NCBI RefSeq assembly: GCF_002261355.1
Contig: NZ_NEVU01000002.1
Coordinates: 372,001-436,000, forward strand
Length of the DNA stretch: 64,000 nucleotides
From: Bordetella genomosp. 12
GTDB lineage: Bacteria > Pseudomonadota > Gammaproteobacteria > Burkholderiales > Burkholderiaceae_B
Reading direction: 5' to 3'
How positions within the stretch are numbered: the stretch's first letter is position 1; the number at the start of each line of letters is the position of its first letter. The notes under the pieces were generated by a model. The model saw only the letters and a program-made list of their open reading frames with translations. It was not told where the DNA came from and made no database searches. Shown piece after piece: positions 9,180 to 19,465 of the stretch. The translations under genes were made by a program, and so were the position numbers.

Positions 9180-10310
9180 ATGGCGCGCCCCTGGAATTTC
9201 TCGGCCGGACCGTCGGTCCTGCCCGAGGTGGTGTTGCAGCAGGCTGCGGCCGAGATGCTGGATTGGCATGGCAGCGGCATGTCGGTGATGGAAATGAGTC
9301 ACCGCGGCCGGCAGTTCGTGCAGATCTGCGACGAGGCCGAGGCCGACCTGCGCGAACTCATGAATCTGCCGGCCGATTACGCCGTCATGTTCATGCAGGG
9401 CGGCGGGCTGGGTGAGAACGCCATCGTTCCCATGAACCTCATCGGCCGGCGCGGTGTGCCGGCGGCGGATTTCGTGGTGACGGGTCATTGGTCGACGCGC
9501 TCGCACAAAGAAGCAGGCCGTTACGGCGATGCCCGCATCGCCGCCAGCAGCGGCGTGGCGGCCGAGATCGGCGGGCGCGAGCAGCGTCCGTTTACCTGGG
9601 TGCCGCCGGCGCAGAGCTGGCAGGTGCGTCCCGAGGCGGCCTATCTGCACCTGTGCAGCAACGAAACCATCGGCGGGGTCGAATTCACCGACTGGCCGGA
9701 TCTGGCCGAGTTGGGTGCGCCTGATGTGCCGCTGGTGGTCGACGCCTCTTCGCACTTTCTGTCGCGCCCGCTGGACGTGACCCGCGCCGGCCTGTTGTTT
9801 GCCGGCGCCCAGAAAAACGCGGGTCCGGCTGGCGTGACGGTAGTCATCGCCCGCCGGGATCTGTTGGGCAAGGCCTTGTCGATCTGCCCCTCGGCGTTTG
9901 ATTACGCCAACGTGGCCGCCGAGCACTCGCGCTACAACACGCCGCCGACCTTCGCGATCTATGTCGCGGGCCTGGTCTACAAATGGGTCAAGGCGCAGGG
10001 CGGGGTAGAGGGCCTGGAAGCGGCCAACAAGGCCAAGGCCGATCTGCTTTACGGTTATCTGGACGCCAGCGAGTTTTACCGCAACCCGGTCGAGCCGTCG
10101 GTGCGCTCGCGCATGAATGTGCCCTTCGTGTTGCGCGATGAGTCGCTCAACGACGCTTTCTTGCAGGGTGCCGAGGCCGCGGGCCTGCTGGCGCTCAAGG
10201 GTCACAAGAGTGTGGGCGGTATGCGCGCCTCCATCTATAACGCCATGCCGCTGGCGGGCGTGCAGGCCTTGGTCGACTACCTCAAGGAATTCGAGCGTCG
10301 CTATGGATGA
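9180..10310 (+). CDS. serC: phosphoserine aminotransferase
   Basis: SerC is a PLP enzyme that converts 3-phosphohydroxypyruvate and glutamate to phosphoserine, and also serves pyridoxine synthesis. The 376-residue protein begins [14 protein letters not shown], the family N-terminus. The PLP lysine is K212 in [12 protein letters not shown], and the C-terminal [17 protein letters not shown] motif binds substrate phosphate. The start ATG at 9180 lies after a weak AAGAG binding site, seven bases beyond gyrA. The 3' end overlaps pheA by 8 bases, so translation is probably coupled. The serC-pheA-hisC-tyrA-aroA order is a conserved amino-acid supraoperon. Confidence 0.97.
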   Translation: MARPWNFSAGPSVLPEVVLQQAAAEMLDWHGSGMSVMEMSHRGRQFVQICDEAEADLRELMNLPADYAVMFMQGGGLGENAIVPMNLIGRRGVPAADFVVTGHWSTRSHKEAGRYGDARIAASSGVAAEIGGREQRPFTWVPPAQSWQVRPEAAYLHLCSNETIGGVEFTDWPDLAELGAPDVPLVVDASSHFLSRPLDVTRAGLLFAGAQKNAGPAGVTVVIARRDLLGKALSICPSAFDYANVAAEHSRYNTPPTFAIYVAGLVYKWVKAQGGVEGLEAANKAKADLLYGYLDASEFYRNPVEPSVRSRMNVPFVLRDESLNDAFLQGAEAAGLLALKGHKSVGGMRASIYNAMPLAGVQALVDYLKEFERRYG

Positions 10311-11388
10311 TTCCTTGCAGGCCAAGCTTCGGCCGCTGCGCGATCGCATCGACGCCATCGACAGCCAGATTCTCGATCTGCTGTGCCAGCGTGCCCGTAC
10401 TGCCCAGGAAGTCGGCGAGGTCAAGCACGCGGCCCATGCCGATGGTCCCGTCCTGCGTCCCGAGCGCGAGGCCGAGGTCATCCGCGGCCTGCAGCAGCGC
10501 AACGCCGGCCCGTTTCCGGGCGCGGCGGTCGCTGCCGTCTGGACCGAGATCATGTCGGCCTGTCGCGGTCTGGAGCGCGGCATGACGGTCGCCTACCTGG
10601 GGCCGCAAGGCTCGTTTTCGGAGCAGGCCGCGCTCGAGCAGTTCGGCCACTCGGTCACGCAACTGCCTTGTGCGTCCTTCGATGAGGTCTTCCGTGCCGT
10701 CGAGGGCGGCCAGGCCGATGCCGGCATCGTGCCGGTCGAGAATTCGACCGAAGGTGCGGTCAATCGCAATCTCGACCTGTTGCTGCACACGCCGCTGAAG
10801 ATCATGGGCGAGCGTTCCCTGCTCATCCGCCATTGCCTGATGACGCAGTCGGGCAGCATGGATGGGGTCACGACGATTTCCGCGCATCCGCAAGCGCTGG
10901 CGCAGTGTCAGGGCTGGCTCAACCGCCACTATCCCGACCTGAAGCGCGTGGCCGCGGCCAGCAACTCGGAAGCCGCGCGCGTGGCCGCCGGCGACCCGAC
11001 GGTCGCGGCGATCGCCGGCGAGGTCGCCGGCCCGGCCTGGAATCTGGCCGTCGTGGCCGCGGGCATCCAGGACGACGCTCAGAACCGTACGCGTTTCGTG
11101 GCGATCGGCCGGATCGAACCCTTGCCCAGCGGGCAAGACAAGACCAGCCTCATTCTGGCGGTACCCAACCGCGCTGGCGCTGTCTACGACATGCTGGCGC
11201 CGCTGGCCGTCAACGGCGTGTCCATGACGCGCTTTGAGTCGCGGCCGGCGCGTACCGGGCAGTGGGAGTACTACTTCTACCTCGATTGCCTGGGGCATCA
11301 AAAAGACACCAATGTGGTCAAGGCTTTCGCCGCCCTGGCGCAGCAGGCCGCATTTTTCAAGATTCTTGGCTCCTATCCGGCGCAGTGA
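10303..11388 (+). CDS. pheA: bifunctional chorismate mutase / prephenate dehydratase
   Basis: This P-protein makes phenylpyruvate from chorismate in two steps. The 361 residues comprise an AroQ-type chorismate mutase (about 1-90, beginning [20 protein letters not shown]), a prephenate dehydratase (about 94-270, with [11 protein letters not shown] and the [11 protein letters not shown] motif), and an ACT domain (about 280-361, with [15 protein letters not shown]). The ESRP motif is the phenylalanine-binding site for feedback control. The ATG at 10303 lies inside the end of serC. The product feeds phenylalanine synthesis beside tyrA, the tyrosine branch. Confidence 0.97.
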   Translation: MDDSLQAKLRPLRDRIDAIDSQILDLLCQRARTAQEVGEVKHAAHADGPVLRPEREAEVIRGLQQRNAGPFPGAAVAAVWTEIMSACRGLERGMTVAYLGPQGSFSEQAALEQFGHSVTQLPCASFDEVFRAVEGGQADAGIVPVENSTEGAVNRNLDLLLHTPLKIMGERSLLIRHCLMTQSGSMDGVTTISAHPQALAQCQGWLNRHYPDLKRVAAASNSEAARVAAGDPTVAAIAGEVAGPAWNLAVVAAGIQDDAQNRTRFVAIGRIEPLPSGQDKTSLILAVPNRAGAVYDMLAPLAVNGVSMTRFESRPARTGQWEYYFYLDCLGHQKDTNVVKAFAALAQQAAFFKILGSYPAQ

Positions 11389-11408
11389 AGGCCGGCCCCG
11401 CTGTCATC

Positions 11409-12530
11409 ATGACCCAAGTCAACAAAACCCTCCTGGCGCCGGCGCACGTCGGCGCCATCGCCCCGTATCAGGCCGGCAAGCCCATCGAAGAGTTGGCGCG
11501 CGAGTTCGGCCTGGATCCGGCCGGCATCGTCAAACTGGCCTCCAACGAGAACCCCCTGGGCATGCCGGAGTCGGCGCGTCAGGCCATGCTGGCTGCCGCC
11601 AGTGCGCTGGCGCGCTACCCCGATCCCAACGGCTTCGATCTGAAGGCCGCCTTGGCGGCCCGTTACGGCGTACCGGCCAACTGGATCACCTTGGGCAATG
11701 GCTCGAACGACATCCTGGAGATCGTCGCGCTGGCCCTGCTGGAGCCGGGTGTGTCCGCCGTTTATGCTCAGCACTCGTTTGCGGTATATCGTCTGGCCAC
11801 CCAGGCGCGCGGCGCGCGCCATATCGTGGTGCCGGCCAAGGACTATGGGCATGATCTGGAGGCGATGTTCGCCGCGATAGACGGCGACACGCGTGTCGTC
11901 TTCATCGCCAACCCGAACAACCCCACCGGCACTTTTGCTCCCGCACAGGCCATCGAGCGCTTTCTGGAGCAGGTCGCCCAGGCGCACGGCGAGCGCGTGA
12001 CGGTGGTGTTGGACGAGGCCTATAACGAGTATCTCGATCCTGAGCACCGCTTCGACAGCGTCGCGCTGGTGCGCCGTTTTCCCAATCTCATCGTGTCGCG
12101 CACCTTCTCCAAGGCCTATGGGCTGGCGGGATTGCGGGTAGGCTTCGCCGTGGCGCAGCCGGCGCTGACCGATCTGCTCAATCGTGTGCGTCAGCCGTTT
12201 AACGTCAATACGCTGGCGCAGGCGGCGGCGGTGGCCGCGCTGGCCGACACGGCCTACCTCGAGCGCGCCTACGAGGCCAACCGGGCGGGCAAGGCCCAGC
12301 TCGTCAAGGCGTTCGAGGTGCTCAAGCTGCGCCACGTTCCCAGCTACGGCAATTTCGTGCTGGTGCATGTGGGCGATGCCGCACGCATCAATCTCGAATT
12401 GCTCAAGCGCGGCGTGATCGTGCGCCCGGTCGCGGGTGACGGCTTGCCCGAGTGGCTGCGCGTCTCCATCGGCCTGCCGTCGGAGAACGAGCGCTTCATT
12501 GCCGCGCTGACCGAGATCCTGGCGGCATGA
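11409..12530 (+). CDS. hisC: histidinol-phosphate aminotransferase
   Basis: A class I/II PLP aminotransferase of 373 residues. The PLP lysine is K235 in RTFSKAYGLAGLRVGF, with the NPNNPTG motif near 168-174 and VLDEAYNEY near 200-208. HisC acts in histidine biosynthesis on imidazole acetol phosphate. In aromatic operons such as this one, HisC-like enzymes often also transaminate phenylpyruvate, prephenate or 4-hydroxyphenylpyruvate, so it probably serves both pathways. The start is 20 bases after pheA. Its stop overlaps the tyrA ATG as ATGA. A second hisC in the histidine operon would not be visible here. Confidence 0.92.
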   Translation: MTQVNKTLLAPAHVGAIAPYQAGKPIEELAREFGLDPAGIVKLASNENPLGMPESARQAMLAAASALARYPDPNGFDLKAALAARYGVPANWITLGNGSNDILEIVALALLEPGVSAVYAQHSFAVYRLATQARGARHIVVPAKDYGHDLEAMFAAIDGDTRVVFIANPNNPTGTFAPAQAIERFLEQVAQAHGERVTVVLDEAYNEYLDPEHRFDSVALVRRFPNLIVSRTFSKAYGLAGLRVGFAVAQPALTDLLNRVRQPFNVNTLAQAAAVAALADTAYLERAYEANRAGKAQLVKAFEVLKLRHVPSYGNFVLVHVGDAARINLELLKRGVIVRPVAGDGLPEWLRVSIGLPSENERFIAALTEILAA

Positions 12531-13423
12531 GCGGCGGGCTAGCCCCGCAAGCGAGCCCGGCCATCCCGGTGCTGGCGGTGGTCGGTGTGGGCTTGATCGG
12601 CGGCTCTTTCGCGGCGGCCCTGCGTCAGGCCGGCCAGGTGGGGCAGGTGCTCGGCGTCGGCCGCAATCCGGAGTCGTTGGCCGAGGCGCAGGCGCTGGGC
12701 CTGATCGATGAGATCGCCAGCCCAGAGGCAGCCGCTGCCCGGTCTGATCTCATTATGTTGGCCACGCCGGTTGGCAGTGTGGGCCCCATGCTGGCGCGCA
12801 TGCGTGCGCATCTGGCGCCGCAGTGCCTGCTCACCGATGGCGGCAGTACCAAGGCCGAGGTCGCCGAAGCCGCGTATGCCGCGCTGGGCGATCGCGTGGC
12901 GGCGTTTGTGCCCGGGCATCCCATCGCGGGCGCCGAGCGCACGGGCCCGCAGGCGGCCGATGCGCGGCTCTACCAGGGCCGCAACGTGGTGCTGACCCCG
13001 TTGCCCGAAAATTCCGCCTCTGCCGTGGCGCGAGTGCGCGCCGCCTGGCAAGCCTGCGGCGCGCGCGTGCTGGAAATGCCCCCCCGCGAGCACGATCAGG
13101 TGCTGGCGTCAGTCAGTCATCTGCCGCACTTTCTGGCCGCCGCTTATATGGCTCAGGTATGCGAGGCGGACGACGCGGCCACGCGGCTGGCACTGGCCGG
13201 CTCGGGTTTCCGCGATTTCACGCGCATCGCGGCTGGCTCGCCCGAAATGTGGCGCGACATTTTCCTGTCCAACCGGGCCGCCATGCTGACCGAACTGGCG
13301 GCATTGCGCGCCGTCCTGGACCGAACCGAAGCTGCTCTGGCGGCCGGCGACGGCGCGAGTCTGCAGCAATGGCTGCAAGATGCGGCCGCCTCCCGGCGCG
13401 CCTGGGGCAAGGAGTCTGCCTGA
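12527..13423 (+). CDS. tyrA: prephenate/arogenate dehydrogenase
   Basis: TyrA oxidatively decarboxylates prephenate (or arogenate) in tyrosine synthesis. The 298-residue protein has an N-terminal Rossmann fold with [15 protein letters not shown] near residues 17-31. The active-site histidines lie in [14 protein letters not shown] and in [14 protein letters not shown], and the C-terminal helical dimerisation domain shows [18 protein letters not shown]. No chorismate mutase or ACT domain is fused. Its ATG overlaps the hisC stop and its stop overlaps the aroA ATG, so all three are likely translated together. Confidence 0.96.
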   Translation: MSGGLAPQASPAIPVLAVVGVGLIGGSFAAALRQAGQVGQVLGVGRNPESLAEAQALGLIDEIASPEAAAARSDLIMLATPVGSVGPMLARMRAHLAPQCLLTDGGSTKAEVAEAAYAALGDRVAAFVPGHPIAGAERTGPQAADARLYQGRNVVLTPLPENSASAVARVRAAWQACGARVLEMPPREHDQVLASVSHLPHFLAAAYMAQVCEADDAATRLALAGSGFRDFTRIAAGSPEMWRDIFLSNRAAMLTELAALRAVLDRTEAALAAGDGASLQQWLQDAAASRRAWGKESA

Positions 13424-14742
13424 TGAATGCCCAGGCCTATCTGGATCTGCCTGCAGCCCGCCATGCCCGCGGCGTGATGGCCTTGCCGGGATCCAAGAGT
13501 ATTTCTAACCGCGTGCTGCTGATCTCCGCGCTGGCCGAAGGCCGCACCGAGATATCCGGGCTGCTCGATTCCGACGATACCCGCGTCATGCTGGCCGCCT
13601 TGCGGCAATTGGGTGTGGCCGTGACCGATCTGGGGCAAGGGCAGGTCGCCGTCGAGGGTTGCCGCCGCTTTCCCGTGCAGCAGGCCGACCTCTTTCTGGG
13701 CAACGCGGGAACGGCATTCCGGCCGTTGACCGCCGCCTTGGCGCTCATGGGCGGGGATTACCGGCTCTCGGGCGTGCCGCGCATGCACGAGCGGCCCATC
13801 GGTGACCTGGTCGATGCATTGCGCGGCTGGGGGGCTCGGATCGACTATCTTGGGCAGGAAGGTTATCCGCCCTTGCATCTTGGCCGGGGCCAGGCGCAAG
13901 CCGACACCGTACGGGTGCAGGGTTCGGTGTCGAGCCAGTTCCTGACCGCTTTGCTCATGGCCGCGCCGATCGAGGCCGGTGCCAGCGGCCGCACGATCAC
14001 CATCGAAGTCATCGGCGAGTTGATCTCCAAGCCTTATATCGAGATCACGCTCAACCTCATGGCGCGTTACGGTGTGACCGTGCGCCGCGACGGCTGGCGT
14101 GCCTTCACGATAGATGGCGCTGCGCGCTACCGCAGTCCGGGGCGTATCGCGGTCGAGGGCGATGCCTCCACGGCATCCTACTTTCTGGCGTTGGGCGTAT
14201 TGGGCGGCGGCCCGGTGCGTGTGACCGGCGTGGGCGAACACAGCATTCAAGGTGATGTCGCCTTCGCCGACACGCTGGCCGCCATGGGGGCCGATATTTC
14301 CTGGGGCCCCGACTGGATCGAGGCCCGGGGTCGGGCCGTGGCCGATGGTGGACGGATCAAGGCCTTTGATGCCGACTTCAATCTGATCCCCGATGCGGCC
14401 ATGACCGCCGCGGCCATGGCGCTGTTTGCCGATGGGCCCTGCCGGTTGCGCAATATCGGCAGCTGGCGTGTCAAAGAAACCGACCGCATCCACGCCATGC
14501 AGACCGAGCTGGCCAAATTAGGCGCCACGGTCGACAATGGCTCGGACTGGCTGACGGTCACGCCGCCGGCGCCGGGGCAATGGCGCGATGCCCACATCGG
14601 CACCTGGGATGACCACCGCATGGCCATGTGTTTCTCGCTGGCCGCCTTCGGGCCGGCGGCGGTGCGCATCCTGGATCCGGGTTGCGTGAGCAAGACTTTC
14701 CCCAATTATTTCGACGTTTACGCCAGCCTGATCAGCGCTTGA
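13423..14742 (+). CDS. aroA: 3-phosphoshikimate 1-carboxyvinyltransferase (EPSP synthase)
   Basis: AroA joins phosphoenolpyruvate to shikimate-3-phosphate, the penultimate step of chorismate synthesis. The 439-residue protein has the two-lobed EPSP synthase fold, with [18 protein letters not shown] near residues 21-38, the [16 protein letters not shown] motif near 90-105 and [11 protein letters not shown] near 350. The GNAGTAxRP motif resembles class I, glyphosate-sensitive enzymes, with F where many have M. The ATG shares one base with the tyrA stop (TGATGA). The next gene, cmk, begins 17 bases downstream, the usual aroA-cmk-rpsA order. Confidence 0.96.
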   Translation: MNAQAYLDLPAARHARGVMALPGSKSISNRVLLISALAEGRTEISGLLDSDDTRVMLAALRQLGVAVTDLGQGQVAVEGCRRFPVQQADLFLGNAGTAFRPLTAALALMGGDYRLSGVPRMHERPIGDLVDALRGWGARIDYLGQEGYPPLHLGRGQAQADTVRVQGSVSSQFLTALLMAAPIEAGASGRTITIEVIGELISKPYIEITLNLMARYGVTVRRDGWRAFTIDGAARYRSPGRIAVEGDASTASYFLALGVLGGGPVRVTGVGEHSIQGDVAFADTLAAMGADISWGPDWIEARGRAVADGGRIKAFDADFNLIPDAAMTAAAMALFADGPCRLRNIGSWRVKETDRIHAMQTELAKLGATVDNGSDWLTVTPPAPGQWRDAHIGTWDDHRMAMCFSLAAFGPAAVRILDPGCVSKTFPNYFDVYASLISA

Positions 14743-14759
14743 GCCCCCACGGACATTCC

Positions 14760-15443
14760 ATGCTTTCCGATTCTGCCGGCCAGGTGCCGGTCATCACCAT
14801 CGACGGCCCCACGGCGTCCGGCAAGGGCACGATCGCTCACCGGGTAGCCAAGGCCCTGGGATTCGCCGTGCTCGACAGCGGCGCCCTGTACCGCCTGACC
14901 GCCCTGGCGGCGCTGAATGCCGGCGTGCAGCCGCAGGACGAGCCCGCCGTGGCGCAGGTGGCCCAGTCCCTGGATGTGCGTTTCGACGGCCCCCATGTCT
15001 ATCTCAAGGGGGAGGAAGTCGGCCATGAAATCCGCCAGGAAGCGGTGGGCAACTATGCCTCGCGCGTGGCGGCGTATCCGGCCGTGCGGCAGGCGCTGCT
15101 CGAGCGTCAGCGGGCCTTCCGCAAGCTCCCTGGGCTGGTGGCCGACGGCCGCGATATGGGCACGGTGGTGTTTCCCGATGCGTCCCTGAAGATCTTCCTG
15201 ATTGCCGATGTTGAGGCCCGGGCGCAGAGGCGCTATAAGCAGTTGATCGATAAGGGAATTTCTGCTAACCTAGCCGACCTCTTACGAGATATGCGCGAGC
15301 GCGATGCGCGCGACACGCAACGGGCAGTGGCGCCATTGGCGCCGGCAGCAGACGCCCAGGTGCTGGATTCATCCGGCCTTACCGTCGAACAAACGGTGCA
15401 GGCCGTACTCGAGCACTGGCAGGGCAGCCGGGTGTTGCGTTAG
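14760..15443 (+). CDS. cmk: cytidylate kinase
   Basis: Cmk phosphorylates CMP and dCMP, recycling nucleotides from RNA turnover. The 227-residue protein carries the P-loop [19 protein letters not shown] near its N-terminus, the YRLTALAAL substrate region and [15 protein letters not shown]. The ATG at 14760 is taken because it puts the P-loop at the usual distance; the frame is open further upstream within aroA but has no good start. cmk precedes rpsA across a 202-bp gap, as in many proteobacteria. Confidence 0.95.
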   Translation: MLSDSAGQVPVITIDGPTASGKGTIAHRVAKALGFAVLDSGALYRLTALAALNAGVQPQDEPAVAQVAQSLDVRFDGPHVYLKGEEVGHEIRQEAVGNYASRVAAYPAVRQALLERQRAFRKLPGLVADGRDMGTVVFPDASLKIFLIADVEARAQRRYKQLIDKGISANLADLLRDMRERDARDTQRAVAPLAPAADAQVLDSSGLTVEQTVQAVLEHWQGSRVLR

Positions 15444-15645
15444 CGGCCCAGGCCCGATCTGGTTTGTGATGCAGTACGCGGTGCTCTTCGGGGCGCCGTT
15501 TTCTGGCCCTGACGGCCATGTGTACGTTCCCACGGGGCACCCCGCAAGAGCGGCGCAACCGGCAGGTCTTTTGACTCCACTGCGGCGGGCAAGCCGTTGC
15601 GGTGTGTATCAACGGCCAATTTTGGCTAAATGGACTATTAACCTA
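15444..15645 (+). promoter_or_regulatory. cmk-rpsA intergenic region / rpsA leader
   Basis: The 202-bp gap carries no gene. Close to rpsA is an inverted repeat, GCCAATTTTGGC (about 15625-15636), followed by an A/T-rich stretch leading to the rpsA ATG, and there is no Shine-Dalgarno sequence. In E. coli the rpsA leader also lacks a strong SD and S1 represses its own translation through a folded leader. The same may hold here. I found no convincing -35/-10 pair. Confidence 0.5.
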
Positions 15646-17358
15646 ATGTCTTCCGTTTCCACTCCCGCCTTCGGCGGCGAAAGCTTTGCCGACCTGTTTG
15701 CCGAGAGCCTCAAAAGCCAGGACATGAAGTCCGGCGAGGTCATCAGCGCTGAAGTCGTTCGCGTCGACCACAATTTCGTGGTTGTGAACGCCGGCCTGAA
15801 GTCCGAGGCGCTGATCCCCCTGGAAGAGTTCTTGAACGACCAGGGCGAGCTCGAAGTACAACCCGGCGATTTCGTCTCCGTGGCGATCGATTCGCTGGAA
15901 AACGGCTACGGCGACACCATCCTGTCGCGTGACCGCGCCAAGCGCCTGTCGGCCTGGCTGCAACTGGAAAAGGCCCTGGAAAATGGCGAGCTGGTCACCG
16001 GCACCATCACGGGCAAGGTCAAGGGCGGCCTGACCGTCATGACCAACGGCATCCGCGCCTTCCTGCCGGGTTCGCTGGTCGATCTGCGTCCGGTCAAGGA
16101 CACCACCCCCTACGAGGGCAAGACCCTCGAGTTCAAGGTCATCAAGCTCGACCGCAAGCGCAACAACGTCGTGCTGTCGCGCCGCCAAGTGCTGGAAGCC
16201 AGCATGGGCGAAGAGCGCCAGAAGCTGCTCGAAACCCTGCACGAAGGTGCCGTGGTCAAGGGCGTGGTCAAGAACATCACCGATTACGGCGCGTTCGTGG
16301 ACCTGGGCGGTATCGACGGCCTGCTGCACATCACCGACATGGCCTGGCGCCGTGTGCGTCACCCCTCCGAAGTCCTGCAAGTGGGTCAGGAAGTCGAAGC
16401 CAAGGTCCTCAAGTTCGATCAAGAAAAGAGCCGCGTGTCGCTGGGCGTCAAGCAGCTGGGCGAAGATCCGTGGGTGGGTCTGGCTCGCCGCTACCCGCAA
16501 GGCACCCGTCTGTTCGGCAAGGTGACCAACCTGACCGACTACGGCGCCTTCGTTGAAGTCGAAGCCGGCATCGAAGGTCTGGTGCACGTCTCCGAAATGG
16601 ATTGGACCAACAAGAACGTCGATCCGCGCAAGGTTGTCACCCTGGGCGAAGAAGTCGAAGTCATGGTTCTCGAGATCGACGAAGATCGTCGCCGTATCTC
16701 GCTGGGCATGAAGCAATGCCGTCAGAATCCGTGGGAAGAGTTCGCCACGAACTTCAAGCGCGGCGACAAGGTCCGTGGCGCCATCAAGTCGATCACCGAC
16801 TTCGGCGTGTTCGTGGGTCTGCCCGGCGGCATCGATGGTCTGGTTCACCTGTCCGACTTGTCGTGGACGGAAACCGGCGAAGAAGCCGTTCGCAACTTCA
16901 AGAAGGGCGACGAGCTCGAAGCCGTGGTTCTGGGCATCGACACCGAGAAGGAACGCATCTCGCTGGGTATCAAGCAGCTGGAAGGCGACCCCTTCAACAA
17001 CTTCGTTGCCACGTATGACAAGGGCGCTGTGGTCCCCGGCACGATCAAGTCGGTCGAGCCCAAGGGTGCTGTCGTGACCCTGTCGGTCGATGTCGAAGGC
17101 TACCTGCGCGCTTCCGAGATCTCCTCGGGCCGTGTCGAAGACGCCACCACCGTCCTGACCGCCGGTACCAACGTCGAAGCCATGATCATCAACATCGACC
17201 GCAAGGCGCGTTCGATCCAGTTGTCGATCAAGGCTCGCGATAACGCCGAGACCGCTGAAACCATCCAGCGCATGTCCGAAGCCAGCGCCTCGTCGGGTAC
17301 GACCAACCTGGGCGCGCTGCTCAAGGCCAAGCTGGACCAACAGCGCAACGACGGTTGA
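15646..17358 (+). CDS. rpsA: 30S ribosomal protein S1
   Basis: S1 helps the 30S subunit bind and unfold mRNA. The 570-residue protein contains six S1 RNA-binding repeats in series; the typical [45 protein letters not shown] and [23 protein letters not shown] signatures mark repeats 3-5. The start ATG at 15646 gives the usual short N-terminus ([18 protein letters not shown]); in-frame codons upstream are non-coding. It lies directly before ihfB, one base apart. Confidence 0.98.
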   Translation: MSSVSTPAFGGESFADLFAESLKSQDMKSGEVISAEVVRVDHNFVVVNAGLKSEALIPLEEFLNDQGELEVQPGDFVSVAIDSLENGYGDTILSRDRAKRLSAWLQLEKALENGELVTGTITGKVKGGLTVMTNGIRAFLPGSLVDLRPVKDTTPYEGKTLEFKVIKLDRKRNNVVLSRRQVLEASMGEERQKLLETLHEGAVVKGVVKNITDYGAFVDLGGIDGLLHITDMAWRRVRHPSEVLQVGQEVEAKVLKFDQEKSRVSLGVKQLGEDPWVGLARRYPQGTRLFGKVTNLTDYGAFVEVEAGIEGLVHVSEMDWTNKNVDPRKVVTLGEEVEVMVLEIDEDRRRISLGMKQCRQNPWEEFATNFKRGDKVRGAIKSITDFGVFVGLPGGIDGLVHLSDLSWTETGEEAVRNFKKGDELEAVVLGIDTEKERISLGIKQLEGDPFNNFVATYDKGAVVPGTIKSVEPKGAVVTLSVDVEGYLRASEISSGRVEDATTVLTAGTNVEAMIINIDRKARSIQLSIKARDNAETAETIQRMSEASASSGTTNLGALLKAKLDQQRNDG

Positions 17359-17359
17359 C

Positions 17360-17719
17360 GTGACCAAGTCGGAGCTGATCGCCGCTCTGGCGGCCCGCTA
17401 TCCCCAGCTGGCCGCCCGCGACACCGATTACGCGGTCAAGACCGTGCTTGATGCCATGACCCAGGCCCTGGCCTCGGGTCAGCGCATCGAAATTCGTGGT
17501 TTTGGCAGTTTTTCGCTGTCGCAGCGGTCTCCGCGCGTGGGGCGCAACCCCAAGTCGGGCGAGCAGGTGCTGGTACCGGGCAAGCAGGTACCGCATTTCA
17601 AGGCCGGCAAGGAATTGCGTGAGCGCGTGGATCTGACTGGTAACGAACCGGGTGGCGATTCCTCCCATGAATCGTCCGACCCCCTGCAGTCCGTGATGGA
17701 CATGCATGCCATGCATTGA
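17360..17719 (+). CDS. ihfB: integration host factor beta subunit with extended C-terminus
   Basis: IhfB pairs with IhfA to bend DNA at specific sites. Of 119 residues, the first 94 or so match the HU/IHF fold, with [27 protein letters not shown] in the DNA-gripping arm and [13 protein letters not shown] at the end. About 25 further residues form a polar tail ending in a Met/His-rich MDMHAMH, not present in the 94-residue E. coli protein. The start codon is GTG at 17360, one base after the rpsA TGA, so translation is probably coupled. A strong terminator follows. Confidence 0.95.
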   Translation: MTKSELIAALAARYPQLAARDTDYAVKTVLDAMTQALASGQRIEIRGFGSFSLSQRSPRVGRNPKSGEQVLVPGKQVPHFKAGKELRERVDLTGNEPGGDSSHESSDPLQSVMDMHAMH

Positions 17720-17743
17720 CCTCACTGCGTGGTCGTCGCGACG

Positions 17744-17780
17744 CAAAGCCCCTTGATGTATTTCAAGGGGCTTTGTTTTT
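17744..17780 (+). terminator. rho-independent terminator after ihfB
   Basis: CAAAGCCCCTTGA (17744-17756) pairs with TCAAGGGGCTTTG (17763-17775) in a 13-bp perfect stem with a 6-base loop, followed by TTTTT. It closes the gyrA-to-ihfB block and isolates lapA. Confidence 0.95.
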
Positions 17781-17841
17781 GTCGCCGCCCGGGGGCGTGA
17801 TCCCGACAAAAGGCTGCCGTTGCCTACTGATTCGGTCCGGC

Positions 17842-17869
17842 TTGCGCTTACAATTGATCGTCTTATATC
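17842..17869 (+). promoter_or_regulatory. candidate sigma-70 promoter of lapAB
   Basis: TTGCGC (17842-17847) and TATATC (17864-17869) are 16 bases apart, in an A/T-rich patch just after the ihfB terminator. The ATG of lapA follows 15 bases after the -10, so the leader would be very short. Confidence 0.4.
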
Positions 17870-17884
17870 TCTGGAGCATGCGCC

Positions 17885-18199
17885 ATGCGCTACCTCGTCT
17901 GGGCCCTGCGATTGCTCGTCTTCATCGCCGTGTTGATGTTCGCGCTCAAGAACACCGACCCGGTGGCGGTCAAGTTCTACGCGGACTACGTGGTTCAGGA
18001 CGTGCCGCTGATCGTGGTCATGCTGGTGGCATTCGTGCTCGGCACGGTCTTCGGTCTGCTGCTGACGGTGCCGGCCTCGATGCGCCGCCGTCGCGAGGCG
18101 CAGCGCCTGCGCCGCGAACTCGAGCGCCTGCAAGCCGCCGTCAATGGCCACCAACCTGTCGTCGCGCCCGAAGCGGTCGCGCCGATGTCGCCGCTGTAA
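17885..18199 (+). CDS. lapA: lipopolysaccharide assembly protein A (DUF1049)
   Basis: LapA is a small inner-membrane protein that works with LapB in controlling LpxC level and LPS assembly. The 104 residues contain two transmembrane helices (about 8-20 and 42-62) joined by the conserved FALKNTDPVAVKFYADY segment. A basic coiled-coil-like tail follows (RRRREAQRLRRELERLQAAV), facing the cytoplasm. lapB starts 36 bases downstream, the standard pairing. A GGAG binding site precedes the ATG. Confidence 0.9.
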   Translation: MRYLVWALRLLVFIAVLMFALKNTDPVAVKFYADYVVQDVPLIVVMLVAFVLGTVFGLLLTVPASMRRRREAQRLRRELERLQAAVNGHQPVVAPEAVAPMSPL

Positions 18200-18235
18200 T
18201 GCGGCTTTATCGTTTGCATTGCAAGAGTCTGAACC

Positions 18236-19465
18236 GTGGACTTTGAACCCTGGTGGCTGATTTTCGTGCCCGTGCTGTTTGCGCTGGGCTGGTTGGCGGC
18301 GCGTTTTGATTTCCGGCAGATGCTGCGCGAGACGCGCACCTTGCCGGATTCCTATTTCCGCGGCCTGAATTTTCTGCTCAATGAACAGCCCGACCGGGCC
18401 ATCGACGCCTTTGTCGAGGTGGCCAAGCTGGATCCCGAAACGACCGAGCTGCACTTCGCGCTGGGCAGCCTGTTTCGCCGGCGTGGCGAGATGGAGCGCG
18501 CCATCCGGGTGCATCAAAGCTTGTTGAGCCGCTCCGACCTGCCGCAGGCCGAGCGCGAGCATGCCCAGCACGAACTGGCTCAGGATTTCCTCAAGGCCGG
18601 CATGCTGGATCGCGCCGAAGCCGCTTTCGAGCAGCTCAAGGACACCGATACGCGCTATGCGTTGCCGGCACTGCGTTCGCTGATCCGCATCTACGAGTCC
18701 GAGCACGACTGGCCGCGCGCCATCGAAGCCGTCAAGACCTTGCATGGCCTGGTCGACGAGCCGGTGCCGCAACTCGTGCATTACTACTGCGAACAGGCTC
18801 AGGGTGCGCTGTCGGCCAAGCCGGCCGATATCGAGGCCGCGCTGACGGCCTTGGACGCGGCCGATCATGCCGTTGAGGTTGCCGGGCGCGGGGAAAGCTT
18901 AAGCCATGGCTCGCAGGTTCGGACGTCCTTGCTGCGTGCGCGCCTGGCCGGGCTGGAGAACGATAGCAAGCGCGAACGCATGTATTTGGAGAGCATTCTG
19001 GCCGATGCGCCGGAATATGCCGGGCTGGTGGCCGAGCAATTGCTGGCCAACTACCGGCAGGCCGGCGAGGCCGTGCAGGGCCTGGAGCACCTGCGGGCGC
19101 AGTATGAGCGCCATGCCTCGCTCGATCTGTTCAATGTGGTGTTTCGCGAGTTGCGCGCCCAGCAGGGCAGCGAGACCGCCTGGGCGTTTGCCCGTGCGGC
19201 ATTGCGCCACCATCCCTCCTTGCTCGGCCTGGACCGCCTGCTCGAGGCCGAGCTGAGCGCGCAGCCGGCGGGCGAAGCGCACAGCAGCCCCGTGCCCGGC
19301 GCGGATCTGAGCCTGTTGCGCACCCTGATCCACAAGCATACGCAGCGGCTGGACCGCTATGCCTGCCGCAGTTGCGGGTTCCAGGCGCGCCGGTTCTATT
19401 GGCAGTGCCCCGGCTGCAATGCCTGGGAAACCTATACCCCGCGTCGTTTGGAAGAACTTGAATGA
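18236..19465 (+). CDS. lapB: lipopolysaccharide assembly protein B (YciM)
   Basis: LapB is an N-terminally anchored cytoplasmic TPR protein that targets LpxC to FtsH and so tunes lipid A synthesis. The 409-residue protein has one membrane helix (residues about 5-20), a run of TPR repeats (LNEQPDRAIDAFVEVAKLDPETTELHFALGSLFRRRGE and on), and a C-terminal rubredoxin-like zinc knuckle, CRSCGFQARRFYWQCPGC. The start is GTG at 18236, which puts the membrane helix at the N-terminus. Its stop overlaps the hldA ATG, linking LPS control to core heptose synthesis. Confidence 0.95.
   Translation: MDFEPWWLIFVPVLFALGWLAARFDFRQMLRETRTLPDSYFRGLNFLLNEQPDRAIDAFVEVAKLDPETTELHFALGSLFRRRGEMERAIRVHQSLLSRSDLPQAEREHAQHELAQDFLKAGMLDRAEAAFEQLKDTDTRYALPALRSLIRIYESEHDWPRAIEAVKTLHGLVDEPVPQLVHYYCEQAQGALSAKPADIEAALTALDAADHAVEVAGRGESLSHGSQVRTSLLRARLAGLENDSKRERMYLESILADAPEYAGLVAEQLLANYRQAGEAVQGLEHLRAQYERHASLDLFNVVFRELRAQQGSETAWAFARAALRHHPSLLGLDRLLEAELSAQPAGEAHSSPVPGADLSLLRTLIHKHTQRLDRYACRSCGFQARRFYWQCPGCNAWETYTPRRLEELE

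Noticed and set aside
15643-17367. 574-codon minus-strand frame opposite rpsA
   Set aside because: Mirrors the S1 repeats of rpsA in antisense; a codon-bias artefact.
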